DNA from: Variovorax flavidus
GTDB taxonomy: Bacteria; Pseudomonadota; Gammaproteobacteria; Burkholderiales; Burkholderiaceae_C
Assembly: GCF_030317145.1 (NCBI RefSeq)
Contig: NZ_JASZYE010000004.1
Span: 310,001 to 374,000, forward strand
DNA: 64,000 bases
Reading direction: 5' to 3'
The notes beneath the pieces were generated by a model that saw only the letters and a program-made list of their open reading frames with translations, was not told where the DNA came from and searched no databases. The stretch's first letter is position 1. Every line of letters starts with the position of its first letter. Both the position numbers and the translations under genes were made by a program. Below are positions 10,517-17,648 of the stretch, one piece after another.

Positions 10517-11257
10517 ATGAAGTCGACTTTGAGGAAAGCAGCAGTGACAGGGGCGTTCTGGCACCTCGCCGATGAATTCGAACGTCGAGGTTGGGCGCTG
10601 GAAGAGCGTCCCTCATCCAGGCTTACGATGCTTCGACAGCCATCTGAGGACGTCCAACACAAGCTGATTGTTCACGAGCCCTTTGGCCCGACCGGCCTGG
10701 GCTTGCCTTCGCCGGAAATGCTGGGTCTTGCGTGCACCGTAAACGTGGTCTTCTCTAGTATTGAGGCGACAATCGACCGGGCCTTCGGCCACGAAGAAGG
10801 AACGGCGGGACATCTATCTTTTCGTCTCACCTTGAGCCAGTTGATTGGCCCTGAACACCTGCACGCGGGCAACGTTCACCTGCTCGCGATACACGACGGT
10901 TCGGTGGCCGCCTCGGCGGCGGAATTCTTGAACGACTTTGACCGCGTGCTGGAACCAGTGCGTTTGCGGCTTGCGACCTCTGCGGTCTTTCTTGACGAAG
11001 GCTTCGTGCCGCACGGTGTTGATGGGTGGTCGTGGAACCTGCGTCGAGCGGCGTATCTCCGCGAACACGCGGACGACGCGACATGGCACACCTATTCAGC
11101 TTGGATTGAAGGTCGCGCGGCGAAGCTGGAAGCCGAGTCGCCCGCGAACGAGGAGTCTGTCGACGGTGCATATTCGAGTCTCGCATCGCTCAGAGCCGAT
11201 GCGGAACGCCGTGGTGTCGCTCAGGTCCTTCGTTTCCTCCGGCACGAAGCTCGTTGA
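10517..11257 (+). CDS. Hypothetical protein, first gene of the repeat-punctuated array
   Basis: 246 aa from ATG 10517 (MKSTLRKAAVTGAFWHL). The open frame extends upstream, but that part translates the repeat element, so the internal ATG is preferred. Soluble and acidic, with no signal peptide or clear domain. The centre (SIEATIDRAFGHEEGT, then LIGPEHLHAGNVHLLAIHDG) and the end (ADAERRGVAQVLRFLRHEAR) do not match a family I know. A repeat copy follows the stop by 20 bp. The lower GC than the flanking core genes suggests horizontal origin. Confidence 0.75.
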   Translation: MKSTLRKAAVTGAFWHLADEFERRGWALEERPSSRLTMLRQPSEDVQHKLIVHEPFGPTGLGLPSPEMLGLACTVNVVFSSIEATIDRAFGHEEGTAGHLSFRLTLSQLIGPEHLHAGNVHLLAIHDGSVAASAAEFLNDFDRVLEPVRLRLATSAVFLDEGFVPHGVDGWSWNLRRAAYLREHADDATWHTYSAWIEGRAAKLEAESPANEESVDGAYSSLASLRADAERRGVAQVLRFLRHEAR

Positions 11258-11277
11258 AGCGGCCCGCGCGTCGCTTC

Positions 11278-11306
11278 GGCAGAATCCGGCCAGAAGCGGT
11301 CAGTCG
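11278..11306 (+). repeat. Array repeat copy 2
   Basis: GGCAGAATCCGGCCAGAAGC followed by GGTCAGTCG. It lies 20 bp after the stop of the preceding gene and 68 bp before the next start. Confidence 0.75.
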
Positions 11307-11373
11307 ACTCGACGGCCTGACGGGACCGAGCAACCTGTTCGATGGCCGGGGCATCAACCAGTTTTGGAGAGCT

Positions 11374-11673
11374 ATGAGATTTGTTCGTTGGTTTACTGCG
11401 CTCGCGTCGATAGCACTTGCCGGCTGCTTCGCGTCCAAGCCCGTCGAGGTCCGCATCACACCAAGTGACTATCAAGTGAACAAGGTCAAGTCTGCTATCG
11501 CCACGACGGTGGTGGATGAAGTTCTGCGCATCAAGCCAAGGAGGGTTCTGATTGTGGCTTGCCGGGCTACGCGCCCGCCAAAAATCATCCAGTTTGAGCA
11601 AGAGCTGAGAGCTCGGCACCCGGATGTGGAACTCACGTTGACTTTGGCGGAGCAAGGGTGTCCATCTGCTTAG
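11374..11673 (+). CDS. Small predicted lipoprotein
   Basis: 99 aa from ATG 11374 (GGAG upstream). Positively charged N-terminus MRFVRW, a hydrophobic stretch and the lipobox LAGC predict lipidation of a cysteine near residue 18 and export to the envelope. The mature part (VNKVKSAIATTVVDEVLRIK, later RHPDVELTLTLAEQGC) suggests a small alpha/beta fold. No family recognised. The stop abuts the next repeat copy. Confidence 0.75.
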   Translation: MRFVRWFTALASIALAGCFASKPVEVRITPSDYQVNKVKSAIATTVVDEVLRIKPRRVLIVACRATRPPKIIQFEQELRARHPDVELTLTLAEQGCPSA

Positions 11674-11674
11674 C

Positions 11675-11700
11675 CGCAGTCGGCCAGGAGCAGACCTTCG
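11675..11700 (+). repeat. Array repeat copy 3 (diverged)
   Basis: CGCAGTCGGCCAGGAGCAGA then CCTTCG, starting 2 bp after the lipoprotein stop codon. Confidence 0.65.
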
Positions 11701-11706
11701 CGGCGT

Positions 11707-11874
11707 GTAGGAATCGCAGTTCTAAGTGCCTCAGTCGTGGCCTTCGTCCTATGCAGTGTTCTCGGCTGGGTCGACGGCTGGTATGGCGTCGTGATGGTGC
11801 TCCTTGGGTTCGGCGCGGGGATGCTCTGGGAGGGCGATTCAACCCGTGGGCGGTCGAAACACTCGTCCAGTTGA
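11707..11874 (+). pseudogene. Small two-helix membrane protein lacking a recognisable start codon
   Basis: The frame is open from 11674 to the TGA at 11872 and encodes VGIAVLSASVVAFVLCSVLG, then a turn WVDGWYG, a second hydrophobic stretch VVMVLLGFGAGMLWEG and a basic tail. This looks like a genuine two-helix membrane protein. No ATG, GTG or TTG precedes the first helix; the frame is continuous with the upstream lipoprotein across its TAG stop and across the repeat. Either the 5' end was lost when the repeat boundary formed, or an atypical or internal start (GTG near 11740) is used. A repeat copy follows immediately after the stop. Confidence 0.45.
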
Positions 11875-11902
11875 CAGCAGGCGGCCAAAACCGGTTGGTC
11901 GG
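11875..11902 (+). repeat. Array repeat copy 4
   Basis: CAGCAGGCGGCCAAAACCGG then TTGGTCGG, directly after the stop codon at 11872-11874. The 125 bp from here to the next start hold nothing else that I can see. Confidence 0.65.
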
Positions 11903-12027
11903 CCGTGTCTCATATCTCGCCCGACAGCAAACGTTCGCGGCTTGTGCACAACGACCTTGCGCCGGATTAAGGATGCTTGACCTGGAGCGAGTGCGCACAA
12001 ACCTGACGTTCATGACAATCAGGCCAT

Positions 12028-12555
12028 ATGGGACCTATTCGAACTTCGAGCGAGCTGACTAGCGCATTTCGTCTGCGTTGGGCGGCGTACAGCTGTAGAT
12101 GGCTCGCTGGCCTTGTTCCGTCGCTTTGCGTTGTACTCGCCATCAATCCTCCGGGGCCAAGCTTTCATGGCAGCTTGCTAGGATTTTTTCTACTGCTTGG
12201 GCTCGCGCTGGGAACGTGCGTCGCACTTGTTGCGTGCGCGGGCTTCCTCGTGGGGGCAATGTGGTCTGGATGGCTGGAAAGAAAGCTCGGGAGAGAGTCG
12301 GCCTGGCTGCGCGTAAAGCTACTGATGGCTCTCATTCTCACCGGCGGTTCAGTCATGTTCGGAGCGTACTGGGTGACTCGAGGTCTGTCCCATGGCGCAA
12401 CCCTTGCCTTAGCCAGGAACGCGAAAGTCATCACGTACGCGGAGCATCCTGTTCAGTTCGCCATCGCGCTTACCTTCTGGGCCTGCGTCCCGTTGTACGC
12501 GGCGTGGTCGACTTGGAAGAAGTGGAAGGCGAGCGCATGGAGCGTGAATTCATGA
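12028..12555 (+). CDS. Small integral membrane protein, unknown function
   Basis: 175 aa. Four hydrophobic segments: about residues 28-40 (LVPSLCVVLAI), 48-80 (LLGFFLLLGLALGTCVALV), 97-118 (LLMALILTGGSVMFGAYWV) and 143-160 (FAIALTFWACVPLYAAW), with a basic C-terminus. No family recognised. The stop overlaps the next gene's ATG as ATGA, suggesting translational coupling across a repeat copy. Confidence 0.7.
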   Translation: MGPIRTSSELTSAFRLRWAAYSCRWLAGLVPSLCVVLAINPPGPSFHGSLLGFFLLLGLALGTCVALVACAGFLVGAMWSGWLERKLGRESAWLRVKLLMALILTGGSVMFGAYWVTRGLSHGATLALARNAKVITYAEHPVQFAIALTFWACVPLYAAWSTWKKWKASAWSVNS

Positions 12556-12896
12556 CAGACGGCAGGATGCGGCCAGAACCAGACATTCCAGACGAAGGGC
12601 TAGTTGTGCCATCGAACGAAGCATCCATCGAGGAACTCCTGCGGCAGCTTGAGTCGCTGCTCCGCGCTCGTGGCGAGCAGAACTGGCTGAGAGGCGTGAC
12701 GGCCGCGCGTGCAGCTCTCGCGTCCGCGGAAGGAATGGAAGACGCCAGGTCCATTTATGCTTCCATGAATCGAGGGGCTGGCTCATTTGCGGACTACAAC
12801 GTATGGGGCGAAGACTTCGATGAGCGCGTCGAATTGAACCAGCCGCTGGACCGCATTCGCGCCGACCTCTGGCAGCGATTTGGCCTCGCCCGATGA
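12552..12896 (+). CDS. Small soluble hypothetical protein whose N-terminus is encoded by the repeat
   Basis: 114 aa from the ATG that overlaps the upstream stop (ATGA). An in-frame ATG at 12537 would add five residues. The body (EASIEELLRQLESLLRARGE, later EDARSIYASMNRGAGSF, ending in DLWQRFGLAR) has the look of the small immunity-like or DUF6966-type proteins; that match is from memory and uncertain. Residues 4-13 are translated repeat sequence, so the repeat has become part of the coding region or the true start is elsewhere. A repeat copy also starts 2 bp after its stop. Confidence 0.7.
   Translation: MTDGRMRPEPDIPDEGLVVPSNEASIEELLRQLESLLRARGEQNWLRGVTAARAALASAEGMEDARSIYASMNRGAGSFADYNVWGEDFDERVELNQPLDRIRADLWQRFGLAR
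12561..12589 (+). repeat. Array repeat copy 5
   Basis: GGCAGGATGCGGCCAGAACC then AGACATTCC, 5 bp after the membrane-protein stop and inside the 5' end of the next reading frame. Confidence 0.75.
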
Positions 12897-12898
12897 CG

Positions 12899-12927
12899 GG
12901 CGGAATGCGGCCAAAACCGGTCATCCG
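12899..12927 (+). repeat. Array repeat copy 6
   Basis: GGCGGAATGCGGCCAAAACC then GGTCATCCG, 2 bp after the previous stop. Confidence 0.75.
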
Positions 12928-12964
12928 ACGACCCGGTCAATTCACTCGACCAGCACATTTGTTC

Positions 12965-13345
12965 ATGACCTTTCACCTTCCCCTCCGTGCTTCTTGTCTT
13001 GGGCTTTTCCTGCTCGCAACGCTGCTCGCAGGCTGTGCCAACCATTCGAAACCGCAGTCTTCCGCGGCTGACCAGAGATGCACTTCAGAGATTGAAAGAT
13101 TCGCCGGCCCGATGTATCCCAGTGCGGCTCGGGCGGCCAAGACGGAAGGGTGGGTTGTGGTGCTCTATGACCTCGATGGCTCGGGGCGAGCAAGGAATGT
13201 TCGCGTTGATGAATCGCAGCCACAGAACGTGTTCGACGCAGCAGCTGTTCGAACTATCGAGGAAACCCTGTACAAACGTGACGCGGTGCGCAAGAACTGT
13301 CGGCAGGTCTTTAACTTTGTCCTCTCACCCAGGCCTGCGGGTTGA
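12965..13345 (+). CDS. Lipoprotein with TonB C-terminal-like domain
   Basis: 126 aa from ATG 12965; the longer frame begins in the repeat. A signal peptide with lipobox (LLATLLAGC) is followed by a domain of about 85 aa: CTSEIERFAGPMYPSAARAA, GWVVVLYDLDGSGRARNVRV, then FDAAAVRTIEETLYKR. The pattern YPxxAR, a GxVxVxxxxxxxGxVxxVxV-like strand pair and FDxAAxxxI is the TonB C-terminal fold. It lacks the TonB membrane anchor and Pro-rich linker, so a stand-alone envelope protein is more likely than an energy transducer. Confidence 0.75.
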   Translation: MTFHLPLRASCLGLFLLATLLAGCANHSKPQSSAADQRCTSEIERFAGPMYPSAARAAKTEGWVVVLYDLDGSGRARNVRVDESQPQNVFDAAAVRTIEETLYKRDAVRKNCRQVFNFVLSPRPAG

Positions 13346-13400
13346 CATCAAACGCGCGGGCAGCAGCGACGAACGACATGAGCAGCAGACAAATTTCGGC

Positions 13401-13430
13401 CAGCCGCTGACGGCCAAAACCCGCCATTCA
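13401..13430 (+). repeat. Array repeat copy 7 (diverged, possibly doubled)
   Basis: Core CTGACGGCCAAAACCCGCCA. A second degenerate version with TTCGGCCAGCCGC lies just upstream at 13394-13406, so the site may hold two overlapping copies. Confidence 0.55.
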
Positions 13431-13449
13431 CCATCACCTCCCAGCGACG

Positions 13450-13782
13450 ATGAGCCGCGTGACCATTTCGATAGCGCCGTGTGACCCCTCCGTCTCGCTC
13501 GTGGGCGATGTTCGCCGGATTACGAACCTAGGTGTGCTCGAGGTGCGTCGTCGTCTGTCGGAGGGCGAGCCATTGTTTGACCAAGAGCTTTTCGGAAACC
13601 GAGCCGAAGACGTTTTCGCGAAGGCGCGGGCACTCCTATCGGCCATCGAGGACGGCGGGCATCAACCACTTGTCGCCGAGGCTGGCAGACCCATCACGCC
13701 GCAGACCCTGCGGAACATCTTCCAAGCGTCCGAGGACGAGGGCGAGGAGTTTCGTCGGCTCGACGAGTTGGGACATGCGTAG
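13450..13782 (+). CDS. Hypothetical protein
   Basis: 110 aa, soluble and acidic, starting MSRVTISIAPCDPSVSLVGD; later RRRLSEGEPLFDQELFGNRA and a C-terminal EDEGEEFRRLDELG. The reading frame and composition look genuine. No recognised domain. It could be a small immunity-type protein, but nothing in the sequence proves that. A repeat copy begins 6 bp after the stop. Confidence 0.65.
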   Translation: MSRVTISIAPCDPSVSLVGDVRRITNLGVLEVRRRLSEGEPLFDQELFGNRAEDVFAKARALLSAIEDGGHQPLVAEAGRPITPQTLRNIFQASEDEGEEFRRLDELGHA

Positions 13783-13787
13783 GCGAC

Positions 13788-13816
13788 AGCAGAATGCGGC
13801 CATGAGCGGACCTTCG
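13788..13816 (+). repeat. Array repeat copy 8
   Basis: AGCAGAATGCGGCCATGAGC then GGACCTTCG, immediately after the preceding gene. Confidence 0.7.
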
Positions 13817-13898
13817 GCCGCGGCGTTCGACGTGCGTGCGCACTGACGGCAAAGCGGACAACAATCAGCCACCAGCGCGCTTTGAAGCAGCACCAACA

Positions 13899-14402
13899 AT
13901 GAAGTTCAGCTATTCCTTCAGCCTTCCTTCGGCGGCTCCATCGCAGCCGGAGGAAAAGCTCTACCCGTACGACTACAACGAGTTCATGCTCAGCCTTCCT
14001 GGAGATTGGAAGCAAGTTCCGACCGCAGAAGAAAGGACACTGAACTGGTATTCGGAACAGGAGCAAGCCAGCATCACGGTGAGTGTCGATTTCTATGAGG
14101 TTCCAGAGGACAAGTGGGCGGCCGTTGCTGAGGTCAATTTGGATGGTCGACACAGGGCGCTTGAGCATGCCTCTGTGGGACCCGTGAGCGTCATTAGTCG
14201 GAGCGTCAAGCCCTACTCCGGCGGTGGTGGCCTAGAGCTCAGCTTCACGGCCCAGACCTCTGAAACGACGTACCTGTACTTGGGCTACGTTACCTCTCGC
14301 AAGGTGTTCAATTTCACGCTCACCAGCGGTGCGGGAAAGACCGCTGCCGTCGACCTCTACAACAAGACGATGCAGAAGCGCTTGCGAGTCAAGGTTCCCT
14401 AA
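13899..14402 (+). CDS. Hypothetical protein, DcrB-like
   Basis: 167 aa from ATG 13899; the 63 upstream bases of the open frame look non-coding. No signal peptide. The content is strand-rich: FMLSLPGDWKQVPTAEERTL, ASITVSVDFYEVPEDKW and ELSFTAQTSETTYLYLGYVT. This resembles small DcrB/DUF1795-type proteins, in which a 'ysl.lP.dW' motif starts the fold. The assignment is by impression only. Confidence 0.65.
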   Translation: MKFSYSFSLPSAAPSQPEEKLYPYDYNEFMLSLPGDWKQVPTAEERTLNWYSEQEQASITVSVDFYEVPEDKWAAVAEVNLDGRHRALEHASVGPVSVISRSVKPYSGGGGLELSFTAQTSETTYLYLGYVTSRKVFNFTLTSGAGKTAAVDLYNKTMQKRLRVKVP

Positions 14403-14420
14403 ACAGAGCAGTAGTCCGAT

Positions 14421-14449
14421 GGGCTTGAATCGGCCAGAAGCGGAAGTAC
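14421..14449 (+). repeat. Array repeat copy 9
   Basis: GGGCTTGAATCGGCCAGAAG then CGGAAGTAC, 18 bp after the previous stop. The remaining 110 bp before the next start carry no clear signal. Confidence 0.65.
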
Positions 14450-14562
14450 AACGCGTCCCTCCCATTGCCCGCTACGAAGACTCCCTGCACATGGATTCGT
14501 CGTTCGAGACTTCACACCGCCTTCATACTGAGCGCGCACACGGCCGCTAACGTGGACGGGCT

Positions 14563-15234
14563 ATGAAAACCCCTAGCCATAGAGCCGGCTCTCTTCTTCA
14601 GATTTCTGGGCTCCTGGCTTTCTGGGCCGGGAGCACTTTGCCGTTCCTGTTCACGTGGGCACGTCTTGGTTTGTGGTTCGCCGTGGCTGGTGTCGCGCTT
14701 TACCTGTCGGGCCTTCTTCTTCAGCTGCGCACGACTCGCCATTCCACGGACACGGCCCCGTTCGAGGTCCAGCGCCAGAGCCAGGGCATCTTCCTTTGGG
14801 AGTTGACCTACCGGCGGACAGTTTTCGCCCTTTGCGTGGCGCTTGGCATGTTTGTACTCGGTAGCGGCCTATGGTCTGCGAGTGGCACTTTTGGTCCGCT
14901 GAAGTTGGCGGAAGCGGAACGCGAGGCGATGAGGACGCACACGCAATTCTTCATGCCTATTTGCTTCGGCTTCGTCATCGGTGTATTGCCGGGCGCCTAT
15001 GCCTCGCAGAAAGCGGTGTTGTTGAGCGTTTTGTTGGCTGCCGCTGGCGGGGTCGTGCACTGGGTCGCCGCAAAGTCGGGAATTCAGGTCGATTGGCCGA
15101 CTGGAGTGGGTGCAATGATGCTGGCGTTCCTGTCCGTTCTCTTCATGCTTCCACTGACGATGCTCGGCTTGGTCGTTGGCAGGGTCGCCCTGCACATTGT
15201 GCGGCGCGTCGGGGAACCTGGGACACGGTCATAG
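14563..15234 (+). CDS. Integral membrane protein, unknown function
   Basis: 223 aa with about six hydrophobic segments: ISGLLAFWAGSTLPFLF near residue 14, FAVAGVALYLSGLLLQL near 39, TVFALCVALGMFVLGSGLW near 86, FFMPICFGFVIGVLPGA near 129, LLSVLLAAAGGVVHWVA near 153 and MMLAFLSVLFMLPLTML near 188. The loops are short, apart from a hydrophilic stretch around residues 55-83. No family recognised. Part of the co-oriented array. Confidence 0.7.
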   Translation: MKTPSHRAGSLLQISGLLAFWAGSTLPFLFTWARLGLWFAVAGVALYLSGLLLQLRTTRHSTDTAPFEVQRQSQGIFLWELTYRRTVFALCVALGMFVLGSGLWSASGTFGPLKLAEAEREAMRTHTQFFMPICFGFVIGVLPGAYASQKAVLLSVLLAAAGGVVHWVAAKSGIQVDWPTGVGAMMLAFLSVLFMLPLTMLGLVVGRVALHIVRRVGEPGTRS

Positions 15235-15318
15235 GAACGAGTGGAACATTGGCCGTCGCCTCATCTGCAAGCTGCGCTCCAAGGCTCCTGTATCGCCCGC
15301 TAGGAACTCAAATGCGAA

Positions 15319-15347
15319 GGCAGAATGCGGCCAGGACTAGGCGGTCG
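15319..15347 (+). repeat. Array repeat copy 10
   Basis: GGCAGAATGCGGCCAGGACT then AGGCGGTCG, 84 bp after the previous stop and 11 bp before the next start. Confidence 0.7.
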
Positions 15348-15358
15348 CAAGGAGCCTT

Positions 15359-15604
15359 ATGGATGCCGTCTTTGAGATAGTTCTTGGCTTGACTGGAAAA
15401 GGCTTGGTACGGCAGCTTTCTTTCGGAAGATGGCGCGGCGAAACGCAGACCGGCAATGAGGCACAGCTCCATGCCGCTGCCGGAGCACTGTCCTTCGTCC
15501 GCGAAGGAAGGCGTGTGGTCACGGTCGCCGGGCTAACCTTGGTCGGCATAGCCTTCTATGGATTGCTCGTAGGGCTGGGCTTCTACTTGGCAACACGCGG
15601 GTAG
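15359..15604 (+). CDS. Small membrane protein
   Basis: 81 aa. A soluble N-terminal half (MDAVFEIVLGLTGKGLVRQL) is followed by one strong C-terminal hydrophobic segment (VAGLTLVGIAFYGLLVGLGF). Predicted single-span, tail-anchored type. No family recognised. A repeat copy starts at the stop codon. Confidence 0.6.
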   Translation: MDAVFEIVLGLTGKGLVRQLSFGRWRGETQTGNEAQLHAAAGALSFVREGRRVVTVAGLTLVGIAFYGLLVGLGFYLATRG

Positions 15605-15633
15605 TTCAGAATCCGACCAGAAACAGACATTGG
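15605..15633 (+). repeat. Array repeat copy 11
   Basis: TTCAGAATCCGACCAGAAAC then AGACATTGG, starting at the base after the TAG stop. Confidence 0.7.
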
Positions 15634-15653
15634 TCTGCCTTATGAGAAACAAC

Positions 15654-16091
15654 ATGACAAAGCAATTGGGCGTCGCGTCTGACCATGCCGGCCTGGAGTT
15701 GAAACGCGCCCTCGTCGCGGAACTGCAAGGTCGCGGCATCGCCGTACGAGATTTCGGAACTGACGCGAGCGCCTCTTGCGACTACCCCGATTTCGCACAT
15801 GCAGTTGGCCGCGCCATTGAGTCCAACGAGATTGAGCGTGCGGTCCTTGTGTGTGGAACTGGCGTGGGAATGTCGATTGCTGCAAATCGGCACGCAGCCG
15901 TCCGCGCCGTCGTGTGCAGCGAGCCTCTGAGCGCACGCATGTCACGGCAGCACAACGATACCAATGTCCTTTGCCTCGGCGCAAGAGTCATCGGCGCGGG
16001 TACGGCAATCGACATAGTGGATGCCTTCCTTAACGGCGAGTTCGAAGGCGGACGGCACGCTTCTCGCGTCGCGAAAATAGAGTTGAGCTAA
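15654..16091 (+). CDS. rpiB: Ribose-5-phosphate isomerase B (RpiB/LacAB family)
   Basis: 145 aa from ATG 15654 (MTKQLGVASDHAGLELK); an ATG four codons upstream is possible. It interconverts ribose-5-P and ribulose-5-P, or allose-6-P in some members. Seen: SDHAG near the N-terminus, the phosphate-binding and catalytic loop VCGTGVGMSIAANR containing the active-site Cys and Thr-Gly-x-Gly, and SARMSRQHNDTNVLCLGARV, a very conserved family segment. The gene is complete. It is the only obvious metabolic enzyme in the array. Confidence 0.92.
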   Translation: MTKQLGVASDHAGLELKRALVAELQGRGIAVRDFGTDASASCDYPDFAHAVGRAIESNEIERAVLVCGTGVGMSIAANRHAAVRAVVCSEPLSARMSRQHNDTNVLCLGARVIGAGTAIDIVDAFLNGEFEGGRHASRVAKIELS

Positions 16092-16126
16092 GTCTGCTTT
16101 GGGCCCAATGGCCTTGGTGCGGGTGT

Positions 16127-16156
16127 GGCAGGATGCGGCCAAGAACGGAAGTTCAG
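16127..16156 (+). repeat. Array repeat copy 12
   Basis: GGCAGGATGCGGCCAAGAAC then GGAAGTTCAG. It lies between the ends of two convergent genes (rpiB and 16196-16495), so it is downstream of both. Confidence 0.75.
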
Positions 16157-16195
16157 GGGTAGAACAATCCTCGTCCGGAACCGGTCGCTAAGCAG

Positions 16196-16495
16196 TCATG
16201 AGGCGTGCACCTCGTCCGTCGGCTCCGTGCCCGAAGCGGAAGTACGGCAGCCTCCGAAGCGGCCGTTCAACTTCCATCCATGCTCGAAGATGAGCCGGAA
16301 GATTTCGCTGTAGCAGTCGGTCCCATGCAGCTTCAGCAGCGACGGCACGTGGGGCGCCAGTACTTCGTAGATTCTCTGAATGTCGAAAGCGTCACGAGGT
16401 GATGGCACCGTGGTCCTCGCGCGTGCAGTCTCCGCAAAGATTTCCTTGACCAAGTTCGACGAGAAGGACTCGCCGGCATGGAGGCGTTCGGACAT
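16196..16495 (-). CDS. Hypothetical protein
   Basis: 99 aa on the minus strand, convergent with rpiB. It has a helix-rich N-terminus (SNLVKEIFAETARARTT) and a C-terminal segment RIYEVLAPHVPSLLKLHGTD followed by CYSEIFRLIFEHGWKLNGRF, which looks like a real folded protein. No family recognised. No strong Shine-Dalgarno before the ATG. It is the only minus-strand gene bordering the array, with a repeat copy 39 bp beyond its stop. Confidence 0.55.
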   Translation of the reverse strand: MSERLHAGESFSSNLVKEIFAETARARTTVPSPRDAFDIQRIYEVLAPHVPSLLKLHGTDCYSEIFRLIFEHGWKLNGRFGGCRTSASGTEPTDEVHAS

Positions 16496-16677
16496 CAGGT
16501 ACCAGCGTGAAGCAGCCCGCCTCGCCGATCGACCCTACCAAAGAGACGTCGAAGATAGAACCCGGCGGTGAGGGACCAGGACCAATCGGCCCCAATGACG
16601 GGCCCAACATCACAAAGGGGACCGGGTGCGCCCGGCACACCCAGCAAGCCCCCAACTTCTTGACAACGGAGACACAC

Positions 16678-16815
16678 ATGCCAGACGACACGAATTACCG
16701 CGGCGCACAGGATCGCGCCAGGATCTATGTCAGGGAGGACCACGAGGTCCGCTACTGGACGGAGGCGGTCGGCGTGTCTGAAGCCAACGGTGCAGCACAC
16801 GGGCCTCAGAAGTGA
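16678..16815 (+). pseudogene. DUF3606 protein, probably frameshifted
   Basis: Starts MPDDTNYRGAQDRARIYVRE and continues HEVRYWTEAVGVSEANG, which is the N-terminal two-thirds of DUF3606 (compare the intact copy at 21614-21790 with KEPHEVRSWTESLGVTEQQL). The frame then ends in AAHGPQK. The +1 frame from about 16785 continues with TVQHTGLRSEGARFRA, closer to the expected C-terminus. A single indel near 16780-16790 would explain this. DUF3606 proteins are small, stress-associated and uncharacterised. Confidence 0.6.
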
Positions 16816-16872
16816 GGGCGCCCGCTTTCGCGCGACGCCTTTAGCCGGACCCCGGGCCAGGCACGCGCCGCT

Positions 16873-17118
16873 TCATTGCCTAGCGCTGTCGTCGCCCGCG
16901 GCTTCCTCGGTTTGCGCCGCATCTGTGCCGATGTCGGGCGTGCCCGGCAAGCCAACCTTTTTATTCGCCTCGCGTCCCATTCGGCTGCCCTCCTCAGGCG
17001 GGTCCTGCCCGATGGCGCGGCTCTGCTCGATGTTGCGGCCCGAGGACGCACCACGGTCTCTAAGCCTTGCTTGATGCGCCGGTGAGGGAACCGCGGTGGG
17101 TCGCTTGTCTTCAGTCAT
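16873..17118 (-). CDS. Small hydrophilic hypothetical protein
   Basis: 81 aa from ATG 17118, chosen for its excellent ribosome binding site (AAGGAGATCGAA); the open frame extends upstream through a low-complexity Ala/Glu stretch. Very hydrophilic: MTEDKRPTAVPSPAHQARLR, ASSGRNIEQSRAIGQDPPEE, ending in an acidic tail. Probably disordered. No family recognised; small hydrophilic genes of this kind are common beside hsp20 genes in this group of bacteria (impression). Confidence 0.65.
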   Translation of the reverse strand: MTEDKRPTAVPSPAHQARLRDRGASSGRNIEQSRAIGQDPPEEGSRMGREANKKVGLPGTPDIGTDAAQTEEAAGDDSARQ

Positions 17119-17327
17119 TTCGATCTCCTTGGACGAATCTGAAGACTGGTCATACCACGGACACGGCGAGGTAGCAGTTCGCCCACGGGTGCGTAGGAGA
17201 CCATCGGCTTCTTCGGCTTCTTCGGCTTCTGCGGCTTCTGCGCCTTCATCGGCCTCGGCGGGCAAGGCACTCCGCAGCCTCACACGTACGATTCCTCATC
17301 TAACCCACCTTGAGGAAGCCCCAACTG

Positions 17328-17598
17328 ATGACTGACCATCTCCGCTCGATCGCCATTACCGTAGACAAACCCGATCCGGGCTTCCTCATTGGGTGCTGAT
17401 CGAGAGCTCGGCGGATGCGTCGATCTCGGTCTACTGGGAACTTGAGGCATCCGAAGGCAGCTTCGACAGCTGGACGCATGCCCTCAGACAAGGGACGGAG
17501 CGGCTGACGGCGCTCGCAAAAGATTCGCCGGTGAATTATTCGCGCGGGGGGGCGAAGACGAGGACGCAGACCCCGTTGGCGCACCAGGCGGCGAATGA
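17328..17598 (+). pseudogene. Small conserved protein broken by two frameshifts
   Basis: Three frames must be joined. Frame 1 from ATG 17328 reads MTDHLRSIAITVDKPDPG and stops at 17397. Frame 2 continues with HWVLIESSADASISVYWELE and FDSWTHALRQGTERLTAL. Frame 3, entered near a run of seven G at 17546-17552, ends GGEDEDADPVGAPGGE at TGA 17596. Together they give a plausible protein of about 90 aa with an acidic tail. The second break is at a homopolymer, so sequence error or slippage is possible. Confidence 0.6.
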
Positions 17599-17648
17599 AG
17601 ATGGGATCGACAAGACGGCACCGTGGCCGACTTGTCGATCATGAGGCC

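Noticed and set aside
10446..16156. Integron gene cassettes with attC sites
   Set aside because: The array layout fits, but the repeats lack the inverse-core and core sites (RYYYAAC / GTTRRRY) and the long imperfect palindrome of attC, and no tyrosine recombinase is present. Kept as an unexplained repeat array.
10446..16156. CRISPR array
   Set aside because: Repeats are imperfect, 100-800 bp apart, and separated by genes; no spacers of uniform length and no cas genes.
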